A stretch of 64,000 nt of DNA from Mesocentrotus franciscanus (Eukaryota > Echinodermata > Echinoidea > Camarodonta > Strongylocentrotidae): the NCBI GenBank assembly GCA_037976565.1, contig CP137668.1:19117714-19181713 (forward strand), written 5' to 3'. The translations under genes and the position numbers were made by a program. Position 1 is the first letter of the stretch. Each line of letters opens with the position of its first letter. Below are positions 22,616 to 34,800 of this stretch, in pieces. Below the pieces are notes generated by a model. The model did no database searches and was not told the DNA's origin. It was given only the letters and a program-made list of their open reading frames with translations.

Positions 22616-22847
22616 TGTAAAGATGGGTCTGGGAGCAAACCAGCATGGAGAGGTACAGGGTGCTGTACACAAACCTAGAAGGTTTGTGGGTGATGTGACC
22701 TGGGACGAAGTAAAGAAGCATGATGGGAAGACGATAAAGGAGAAGTGGCTGGTAATTGATGACCAGGTGTACGACATCACACAATGGAGCAAAAGACATC
22801 CGGGAGGATTTAAAGTCATCACTCACTATGCTGGGCAAGACGGAAGT
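22616..22847 (+). CDS. Desaturase coding exon 1 (cytochrome b5 domain)
   Basis: The start ATG is at 22623, seven bases after an acceptor (TTTGTACCGCAG), so a 5' UTR exon lies upstream. The exon encodes residues 1-75 with the heme-binding HPGG and ends in phase 0 at the donor GTAAGG (22848). An upstream in-frame TTG at 22605 is intronic. Confidence 0.93.
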
Positions 22848-25800
22848 GTAAGGGTCTTGATTTATTATGAGAAAGACAGTTTTAAGAAATATATGTATTC
22901 AGGACATGTAGGGAGTAATTGACATAAACAACAACACTAAATTATGCTTTTTGACTCTAGAAAATACAAAGGCAATAATCTTCTTGTACATACTTGGGGT
23001 CTCAACATAAGTTCTGCTACAATTGCTGAGCAGTCACTTTCCTACACTTGGTAAATTCTTAACTTCAACCATAGACCAAATACATCTGGTCATGTTGTGA
23101 GCATGTATGTGATATATACTGTAAAGATAAAAGAAGAGTAATCATTTTCTACATTACACCTAACATTCTGATGTTGGGCTTAAAACAGTGAACACCAAAG
23201 ACTAGAAGTGCAGCATCTAACTGCTGAAGAAATGTGGCTTGTAGTCTTGCTCATTCTTGTCTTAATTAGGAAAAAAAAAGCATATTTGTATGATACTTAA
23301 GTTAATGAAAGAGATCAATATATGGTTGCTTTTTATTACACATCAGTTTTCCTTGATAAATCAGTCAATTGGGCCCTATGTACCTGTATATGATGAATGA
23401 AAATTATCATTTACATATGAGTGTATTAAATGCAAGTACTATTTCACCGTCATCAAAAACTTGTTCTTCGCTGTAGGAAGCCTTCACTGCTTTCCACAAT
23501 GATGAGGAATATGTGAGGAAGTTCATGAAAGCTATCCACATCGGACAGATCATGGAAGATCAGGTGGAGCGTAAAGATGTTGTAAAAGACTTTGCTGAAC
23601 TTGGAAGACTGCCGAGGAAATGGTACGTATTTAGAGCATTTCTTCCTTTAAAAAGAATATTTTACAAGGAAATTCTCTCAAGACAAAGTAGATTTCCTGT
23701 TTTGTTTGTTTTTGTTTTAAAGTGAGTGAAACTCTCTTATTTGTTGACCAATTTCATTCAAACTTTCACCAGTCTGCTTCTCTGATTTTTCTGCTTTAAA
23801 AAAAAAGAAAACAAATTTAATTGCTAATGAGCTTTATTTAAAAAAAAAGAAATGGAGTAAATTAGATCTCTACCATTTACTTTTTTCAACTGCCAAGTTT
23901 TGCCAACATCCTTATAGATTCTTACATTATTGAAAGTTGTTTCTTTGTGTGTTCCATTAATCTTGTAGCTTACCAAATTTTCTCCTGAACACATTTGACA
24001 ATGTATTACAGAACAACAGATCTACCATGGGATAGAAACTTAGAAACTGAACAAAATTTAGGCAGGTTTGCTTAGTCTATATTTTGTCAGTATCAAGTGT
24101 ACAGTGATTTTATCAAACAGGAAATAAGGTAGATATTAGATAGAGATTGAGTTACTTTTTTTTTGTATATCACGAGGCTTGCACATAAATTATGCTATGC
24201 AGTACTTCAGTTATTACGTAAAAGAATGTTGAGTGTGTAAGACCCCGTTCTCATTCACTTCGTTGGAGCAGTCTAACTAAGACCCGTTCCTCAGGAGCGG
24301 TTCTAAGGTGAGTGAGAACGGTCAAAGTGGTCCAGGAAGTGGACTTCTGGACCGCTCAGAAGACCACCTCGGGAGGTGGTCTTGAGCAGGTCTTATTAAG
24401 AGCGGTTTGGAGCACTCTAACGTGCGAGTGTGAACGGAAGCGTACTTTTGAACGGAAGTGAGCTAGTGACGTTCTGCGCGAAACATGTAGTACGGTACAT
24501 ACGCTTAGTATTCTGCGCGCGAGAAAATTTACCCGCTGACCTGAGCTGCCATAGCAACAAGACCACTTTGACTCGTGGAGCGGTTTGAGCCATAAAAAAC
24601 TGCTCGGAGTGTGAACGCTCGCAAACCGTTCCTCAAGACCCGTTCCTCTGGAGCGGTCTAACTAAGACCACTTTCAAAGTGAGTGAGAACGGGGTCTTAG
24701 TCACATTACGCATACAGGAATGAAACTAACTGTAAACTTATTAGTTATGAATGATTTAGTTGAAAGTTGAGAGTTACACTGTATGTCATATAATAAACAG
24801 AATTATTCACATGGACCCACAATGATCAAGAAGTTGAAATCACTTATTAGTTTAATGTGCTTAAATTTGAGCTAGAGTGTGCTTTATTTGGCGTTGCTGT
24901 GTTGGTTCTCGACACACTTTAAAAAAAGTGCTGCCATCATGAATTTGACTTGTTTGGAAAACCAGTGCCATATAATTTGTTTAACGATACAGAATAATTG
25001 CCTTTAAACATATGAAATACACGTTCGCTCTACATGTATCTATCAAGATTTGTGGGCAAAGTAAACTAAAAAGTATGAACTACCCATCCGTTGCCCAGTT
25101 GTTCACTTTCTAAATAAATCAGTTGATCAGTAACTAAATTTTAAAGCCTATTTATATTTGTAGAAGGTCTGGTAGCCTAGGGATGCCCATTAATATAAAC
25201 ATATTTTAGGAGCCTTGTGTCCAGAGTTTAACTGGGCTATTAAAAATATCTTTGCTATTAGTCTCAGCAAATTTGCTCAGTCATTCTAATCATAGCTCAT
25301 CCATTTATTTTGATGAAAATTTGAGCCTAATGCAAAGAGTCTGTCAAGTTTGTGTGGTGAAGATAAAGAAAAGGGGACAATAACCTCCAATCAGGTGAAA
25401 CATGGTATGTCTTATGTGAACTTTGACCAGTAATGGTATTGAGCGATGTGAAATATTGCACGTACATGTATATCCCGTACCTGAATATGATAAACTAAGG
25501 TAAAGGTTTGAGACTTCTGTTTTGGCATACCATTCCTAAAGAATTGGCAGAACTTGTAATTTCAAGTTTTAAGTAAATAGTTCCATCTCTGTAATGAACT
25601 TTGTCAGTAAATAAATCAGATCACACCATTTGACAACTGTGATAAGTGAGTTTTGCAACTGGCAAGCATATTGACATTTGACATTGTATTGTTTTTTTAA
25701 CTAACTTTACTTTATGGCACGTGAATTTATCTGCAGATGTGAATATGTAGATGAAGAATGACATTGTATTGTTTTTCTACTAATGATATCTTAACTAAGT

Positions 25801-28800
25801 TTACTTTATGGCACATGAATTTATCTGAAAATGTGAATATGTACAGGTGTAGATAAGGATGTTTAAGTGAATGTAATTGACAGTGTTTCTCACAGGATTA
25901 GGAATATGGAGAAAATAATTAAAACAAATAAATAAGTACTACTAATAAGTGAATAAAAAAGTATAGAAATGATAAACTAAATAGTAAGTGATTAATAAGT
26001 AAATAGGTAAGATAAAAAAATAGTAAGTGCTAAATTTGAGTTCTAAAGTATTAGTACATGTACATGTTTATTGGTTTGAAATAATACATATTGTTGAAAA
26101 AGATACTTACATGTGCATAGTTTATAAGGATTCATATAAGAATCAAGAAACTTTTTACCAAGAGATTTTAATAGTCACAGTGATGAACATTTGATTGCAC
26201 CTACAGTGTGTACATGTAATATATATATATATAGTGTACATGTATTATAAAACATACAATTTGGGCATGTGGCTTTAATCTTTATGGAATTTAAAACACC
26301 ATGGCATGAAATAGCTGTAAATTTAATGTGCATCATGTGCTCCACATGTCTTTTAGTCTCTAATATTCAATTAGTCATTTTTTTCTCTCCAAAAATATAG
26401 ATTAATGGTTTACATACTGTAATAGTAATACACAATTAAAAGATTACATCACTTTGCTTACATCATATCGAGAGACTGACATGTAAGAAGTGGATCCTCA
26501 CAGGGGCTGTGTACAAACTGGTTGAACAAACTTTGCTCCTCAGTGACACACTGTACCAACATACTGCCTTTAATTGCTGAATAATCACTAACTACTGTAG
26601 TAACACGATCTTCACAGTGCCTATGTATTGATGGAGTATTAAATGCAATGATTCTGACATTCATGTAACCATATATTTTTTAAAGAAAATAAAGTACTTA
26701 AACCCTTAATATACAAAGAAGAGAAGAGTTAGAAGATCTGAGTTGTCTAAGAGGATTATGGAATGTGTACAAAGTAGAGTTGTACTTTGGGGAGGTACCA
26801 TTTTGCAAACAATGAAAAACAAGTAACATAATCTTAAATACTGTATGAATTTGAATTGACAACCAATGAATAGATTTCAAAATGGGAGTTACAGTGTGTA
26901 GGTGGGTTGACCAAACTTGACCTCAATAGATAAAGTAACAATACGGGAAGCAGTATTTTGTAATCTCTGGCTCGTCACAATGCAACAATAGAATTGGTAA
27001 TGCATGTGATGCACATGACGCAGTTGGACAGGCAAAGAAATATTGTTTTTTAGTCTACGGTAGATGAGTCTAGATGAACTTTGCTGTGATCAAGTCATAC
27101 AATGTACATGTAGGTTCATATAACATGTTCAAGAATACATACGTAATCAAAAATCATTGTTCTTTACCATTTTTGTGGTAGTCCTTAAGTAACTGCAGCA
27201 CCGGAAAGGTAATAGAATGTTGAAAGATAGTTGATGTAAGTACAAAATGAAAAATAAAAAATGAAACTATAGAATTATACAGTAAATATGCAGTCCAAAT
27301 CTTCATATTGTAGCAAATGTTTTTTTCTTTATTTGCCATATATTTGAGAAAAAAAAGACATATTGTATCAATGTGAGCAAGAAAAAAGCACTATAATTTG
27401 TTACAGAGAATGTAACTATGTTTTTTAAAAGCACACCATAATTGCATTAGGTTCATGAGTTTACAGTGGTACTCTGTAAAAGTGTATTAGATAATTACTC
27501 AAAGAAAACAAAACTGAAGGTGGCTTATATATTTGCACAGTGTTATTTGACATTCATGCTCATGCATTTGACTTTAGGAAGAGATACATGTAAGCAGATC
27601 TAACATGTGTCATGTGCATGCAGCGGTGCAATGACAGGAAGTATTATTTGGCCCTCAATACAAATACATGTAGTTAGATTGTTTATCTTTCACAGATTAT
27701 CACAAAGTCACAACAACCTTGAAATAAAGCCCCAGAAGTTATATTGACATGATATCCGTGATGTTGTAAATTTACAACTGCTTAGGCGGTTGGGACCTCT
27801 AGTGTGAGGCACTTTGGGGAGTAAGTGGTCTTCTAGTGATTTTTATTGTTAATTAAAGTTTTGATGAAAAAAATGAATGTAGCTTAATATACCTACATAT
27901 TCTTGGACCATTTATTAAAATCCCAAATACTTGCTCATTAAAAAGTTTCAAATTTTAATTTATGATTACAGTATCAGCTCCCCTGGAACATGAAATGAAT
28001 ATATATTTTTTTATTGTAAAATTGGCTCACTTGGGCTTACTTTTAATGTACCTGGTCCACTTGCCCAGTTTGGAAGTACAGTAATAATCACATTCCTATG
28101 AAAAAATTGAGGTTTATTGTGGAAAGTCTGCTCATCGTATAATGGTGATGATAAAAGTTGCAATTTCTACATCACAGTTTCTTTTAGAAATTAGAACACA
28201 CACAAGTGTCTCTTTAGCATTTTCTTTTCCAAAGTGTATCAAACTTTCACAAAAGGATTCTTAGAGAATATTTAAATTTCTGGAAACAAAATTTGCCCTG
28301 AAAGTAAGATTGCATGAACATAGACTTACATGTAGTAAGTGCACAGTCATTTATCAGTTAATATTATTTAATAAATGTGTGTTGCCAGCCTCATCCAGGC
28401 TCATTCTAATAAACGTGTATTAAAATGGCACTGTCTAGACACATATCTAGTATGCCATGGCCAGTGGTCCGTCAGTGGTCTGTTCAATAGTTTCATTCAT
28501 ATTTAAGAGGTCAAATTGGAACTATTGAAACATAAATATCAATCTTTACTTAGGGGTGATATTTTGAAATTATTATGCTTTTTCTGGCAATATGTATCAG
28601 TTTCATAAGAGGTCAAATTCATAATGATATGATTTCAGGAATTTCTTCTTAGGTGTTATGAAATGCAGGGTTGAAAGGTTCAGGGCAGATTTTAACATGA
28701 ACTTGAAGAAGAATTTGAGAATAAACAACAATGGTAGAAGCAAAAATAGAAAAAATATACTCTACATTATGTTTATCTATAATAAATATGAAAATTTGCA

Positions 28801-31800
28801 AAATTTGTGAATTATATGTATCTAAGTGAATGAACATAGGACATACTTTTTCACATGACAGTATTGCTATGATTATAAATATAAATATTACATGTAAACT
28901 GTTAAGATGTACATCAATGAAAGTTTTGCAGAAAACTTACTGGCACCCACAGGTGTTAATTTCATCTACTGTAATATGCTGATAATTCATATAAAAGTGA
29001 CCTTTTTGATATTTTCTCTTTTCAAGGGCCTCTTCAAAGCCAACTTCCTCTTCTTCTTCCTGCACATGAGTCATATCATTGGTCTGGAGATTGCTTCTTA
29101 TATCGTCATGAGGACATATGGATTTTCCTGGTGGACATTCCTAGTATGTGTAGCAATGCACGGCACACTTCAGGTACATTCACCATGTTTTCTTAATGCA
29201 AGGCAATACAGAAATGTGATTGACTCTTAGTATCTGTCCACATCTACTTGCTCATTTTAAACAGAAATATTATAGTAATGACTATTTCTTATGAAACAAG
29301 CTAACCGAACAAAGCGCTTACAGTATTATCATTTCACTGGATTCTGCACTTTCCAGTGCACACTCTCCACTCCTCTGGGAGCATTCCAGCCAGCAGCCTT
29401 TTAAGGGCATGCTCATGGTAATCTAAACACATCAACTGATGATTGAAAACAATCATCAGACATTATAAAGGCTTTGTTTTTATTTACATGGTTTATCACA
29501 GTGTTCAAATTTCATACCCGGTATATAGAATTACTGCATGGCAATTCAGTTAAATAGCATTCTGTCTAAAAACGGAGCCAACATATAGCAGTAGCCAGAC
29601 AAATTTGGCTCTGTAATACATCATTGTTTAAAAGACAATTGATTAGTGATTGAAGATGATCAATGAATCCAGAAAAAAAAGATATTAAAACAAGTATTTA
29701 CATTGAACTACTTCTGTAATAAACTTTGTACTGAATGAAGAAGAATAATCTTTGTATTTAAAATATGTTTTCGTAAGCTTTATGGTGGTACAGAAATATC
29801 AAAAGAGGTGTAGTTTTATATTCTATACATTTGCATGAAACACAATTACATTATCTCCTTGTTTACAATGAAAATGTTAATAATAAAATAAAATATTCTT
29901 CTTTTATTTCAGGCTCAGGTTGGGTGGTTTCAACATGATCTTGGTCACCTGTCTTGCTTCAAGTCATCAAAGTGGAACCATTTTTTTCACTATTTCTTCA
30001 TGTCTACAATGAAGGTAAGTGTCTTTTGATTTGGGTAGCATGTAACTCTAAGGACGGTTAGATCCGGCTTGAAATCGCTTTTACGACAGTTAGTTCTGCG
30101 ACAATTGCTTTGCGGTCAATTTCGTACACTAAATCGAACTCCTACCTTCAAGCCTGATCCCAACACTACACCTAACCTCAAGCTAACCTAAAATCCAGTT
30201 GCAACCTTAATCCTAGCCCTATACTTTTTGAAGCCTGGTGAAATTGTTGCTGGAGTTTAAATGTTGGATCACCTTGAAATCATCTCTTTTCATTCTATTG
30301 ATGTACAGTACATTTTACATTTGTTATCTATCCAGAGAGACTGCAAGTCCTCCAATTAGTCACATAGTTGTCATTGGCCTTTACAATGATAGGTTAGGTT
30401 AGGTGTTACAATAAAGATGCATTGCGAGTGATCCAAATTATGGGGGCATGGTCTCTACACTAAGAGTTCAAATGCAAGGATTTAAAGGATACTTTAAAAA
30501 CAATGACCACATACAAAAAAAGGACGACCAAGGTATTGTTGCTGTACTGTCTACATCAGTATAGAGGAATAATGTATTTCACTATGTACTTCTCCTATTC
30601 AAGGTGAGACTCATATGGATTTCCTGGCAGAATTCTTCTTTACTCTTGCTCCAAATCGAGTGTAATATTGTCTTGCAGAATCCCAGAGTAGATTTTTTGG
30701 GGGTACCCTTCTCAGTGTCCTTGTTGGGAGAATAGTCCTTGATATGTTCTGAAATATTCCATACTTTGTAATGGCACCATAGGTGTTGTGCACTGGCAGG
30801 AACCCTGCATTTACTTGTGCATGTGTATGTAAAGATAGAAATGTTAGAATGATAAGCATGATTGATGTCAAATGACTTTCTTTCTGTACCCTTAACAGGG
30901 TGCATCAGCTAAATGGTGGAACCACATGCACTATCAGCACCATGCAAAGCCTAATGTGGTAAGTACAGATTTATATTTGCAGCTTTCTATCTCTTTCTAT
31001 CTCATTTTTTTCTCTCTTTCTCTCACATGTCCTCCTCTCTCACTCTTTGGCTTGGCTCAGTATTTTACTTGTTTCTTTCTTTTTCATCTGACTGGAGGTG
31101 CAAAGGTCATGGGTTCAATACTGGGGGAATACTAGTCTGTAAAGTGCCTAGTGATATTGATGATGGATAAGTGCTGTTTAAACCCAGAATATAAAAAGAA
31201 GGAAATGGTGTTAGTGAGGAGAGTGTCAAAAGTGATGATGCTGAATATGAGTATAACCATGAGGATGATGATATATTTCTTCATCCTGCACTACAGATGA
31301 ACAAGGATCCCGATGTTCGTCTTGAGAAGCTCTTTGTGGTTGGAGAGAAGATGCCTAAGATGGTAGCCGAGAGTGGACAGTCATCAATGCCCTACAATCT
31401 TCAACAATGGTACTTCTTCCTTAGTAAGTTCATCTCATTACTCACATGCTTGTCATTTCCAATCCAATCCATGTAATCCAGGGTGTATACTCAATACTAC
31501 AGTGTATAACACAGCGTTAACATCTCTCTGGCTCTGAACAAATAATTTGCTATACTGCTGTTGCCTTTCAATTACAAACTGCTTCACATTTGCTCCACAA
31601 AGTAATATAATGGCCACCTAAACAATGGTAAAACAATTTACAGAGACCAGATGAGCCTATAAAGTTATATGACAATCCAAATTCAGTGGGCCTTCAAAAC
31701 TTTCTCTAGAAATACACAATGTGTGTGCTGCAGTTATTAGTGACCATTGTGAAGTTAAAGGTCCTAGATAAAACAGAACATGTGTATAAAATCAAACAAC

Positions 31801-34800
31801 ATAAACTTATTGTTGGTACATTATGAAAAAATTGTCAAGTCTCCATGCATTATGCATTTAGGAAACAGAGTGATGGATAGTTAATTAATTGATATATGAG
31901 GAACATTTATTAAAAGGAGATATTGGATTTTCGTGTCCTATTCTGTATGATGAACAATCTTGTCATTAATACATGTGATTTGTATGTATGTCCATATGAG
32001 TGATTTTCATACATATTGGGAATCTAAACGTGTTCTTGGTTATTATTGATGTGCATGAATACTCCATTTTTTTGTGTGTACATGAGGTACAAGGGCTTTA
32101 GCTATAATGATGCATAATGATGCATAATGATGCATCAAAAGAAAAGACAAAGGGTTTCGTGTAGTTTTTGTGTGTGTGCCTCTAAGCCACGTCTCTAAAG
32201 CACTTACCAGTAGTATTTGCTTACAATACCTGTCTCTGATTGAATTACTTTATATATTTTATGATTTATTTTTTAGTTGGACCCCCTCTGCTGTTTCCTC
32301 TCTACTTCCAGTTCATGATTTATCGTCACATGATCAAGCGGAAGGAGTGGACTGTGAGTTCAAACTTTTATTTGAAAAACATTTAAAGTGTACCAACCAC
32401 CTGAAATGTTTTGTGTGTAAAGCTAGAATGTATAAAACCAACCTAAAAAAAACATAACATAAAACCCTGCATATGGGCTCGCACGGAACCGAAGTTGGAC
32501 TTGAGTTCCATGCACTCCCTTTTCTATGCGAGTGCCTACGTGCGTGTTAACTAGTTTACTCAACAAGAAGTTTTACTGTTCACTGAGAATGTACTTAAAG
32601 ATAAAGTTGAGTTCTGGTCATGCGATTGCATTGTGATAGAAACGGCGTGAAATCGATCAGAAAAGGTTGATCATCTAGCATATAAGTATTGGTGTGTACT
32701 GCAAGGTTCTGGAATCATCAAATGATAAGAAATTTGTCCCAGTCTTGGTAAAGTTACAAGCACTGTACACAGAAATAAGCGTATGGGACTACACGAACAT
32801 GTGGCTTAAAAATACATCCCGATTGTTATGCTGTTACATGCCATATTTAGAATATTAAGGCATTTGAAGAGCCATACTTTTCAGGGAACATTTTTTATCT
32901 GATGTTCTTCCACACTTGCATAATAACAATGATAACGCTCAAAAATTATTTTTCACCTCTTCCCAGAACTCAACCTTCTCTTTAAATTGCAATGTCTCTT
33001 TGTAGAAGTATTATTATATTGATGTTATTATGTTATTTTGAATACAGTATAAGCCACATGGAACACCTTACATCAAGAGTCAAATATGTTTTGGTGATTG
33101 GTACACTTTAACAGAAGGTTTCCGGGAATTTGTTTTTTTTATAACCACAAATGTTACTGCCCCTTCTCCCCTCCACATCTGTGCATTGTAATAACGTAAA
33201 TTCCTGGGAATAAGGCACACATTCTTTGTCCAAGAAAATATGTAAAATGAAGGTGCGCCTTCCACACAGAAACAATATTGAAATCTTTGTGGAGGTGCAT
33301 TACATGAGAGCAATAGCCAAGGCCCAAAACTTCATTTTTGGGGATAATGGCACTGACAAGAACTTGGGCATAACAAGATTTTATAACCATTGTGTTGGGG
33401 AAAGACACACTTCGCTCTTTGTTTTTGTTGAGATTGCAGGCTTGTTGCATTGGTAACATAATTGATGTATTGTTTTGATGATTGAAAGTTTTAGAACCAC
33501 TGTGTTTAATAGGAAAAACATAGTTTTCACTTGAGCTCTGTGGTTCTGTTTACAGATTGCTGGCTTGTTGCATTCGTAACATGTTTGATTGATGCATTGT
33601 TTTGTTGACAGTTTTCCTGATGTTTGGAGAAATTATGTCATAATGAAATGGTGTAATTTTCTCATCATTTGTTGTTCTAGGATCTCTTGTTCAACATAAT
33701 GTACTACGCCAGGATTTTATACTGCTATGTTCCTCTCATGACGTGGTGGCAACTTCTTCTCTTCTACGAAGCTTACAGGTTGGTTCCTTTTATAGAATGG
33801 ACATGCACATTTTGCTCTCTAGATCTAGGAAGCGACATTACAGTTCCTGGGGGGTGTTTCACAAAGACTAAGATCGACTTTAAGTTGGACTTAAGTATAA
33901 CAGGCCGTTCATGCCACTGTTTGCTCTTACCATTTACTGGCATTTGTCTTTCAAGGGACGTACAAATCGTGGACTCAAATCTACAGAGTTTACATTTTTT
34001 GAGAGTTCATTATTGAAGGAAAAAATATTATCTAAAGAGTATAATTTAGAGACCAATGGTGATAGCAACCAATGGCACGAACGGCCTGTTATACTTAAGT
34101 CCAACTTAAAGTCGATCTTAGTCTTTGTGAAACACCCCCCTGTTCTTCTCACTATGCATTTATTTGTGAGATTGATCTCTTTTTAGCGGTAAAGGCTCAT
34201 TCAGATATGAAGCGGTAAACCGCCACCAAAAAAAGCCACTTTTTTTATAACGTGTAAGTGAATAGCAACTGCACGCAACAAAGGTCTTGCAATATTGTCA
34301 CTGAGCTCTGTGCTGTAAGATTCAGAAATGTGATGAGTATTAGACTTTACGTCATCAAAAAACTGCCTCAGTTTTGCTGCATCATATCTGAACGAGACCT
34401 GAGAGTGCAGGATTCACAGTAATATTCCTTATTGTTATTATTATTATTATTTCTATTAAATATTTGGCATCACCTGTGCCTTGGACAGGAATCTTTGAGT
34501 AACTCTATCTTCATGGCATTGTACACAAGATTGACCAGTGAAACTTGGGATCAAGGGATGACATATGCATTATATGATTCATACATAATGTCTTTTAATA
34601 ATGGCTAATGTGATAATGAGGATTGTTCCTTAAGAGAACAAGTAGAGAATAAGACTTTATTTATTATTATCATTATTATTTCTATTAAATATTTGGCATC
34701 ACCTGTGCCTCGGACAGGAATCTTAACTCTATCTTCATGGCATTGTACACAAGAATGACCAGTGAAACTTGGGATCAAGGAATGACATATGCATTGTATG

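Noticed and set aside
22605..22622. Longer desaturase start at an in-frame TTG
   Set aside because: It lies upstream of a splice acceptor, and the family begins MGxGxNQ at 22623.
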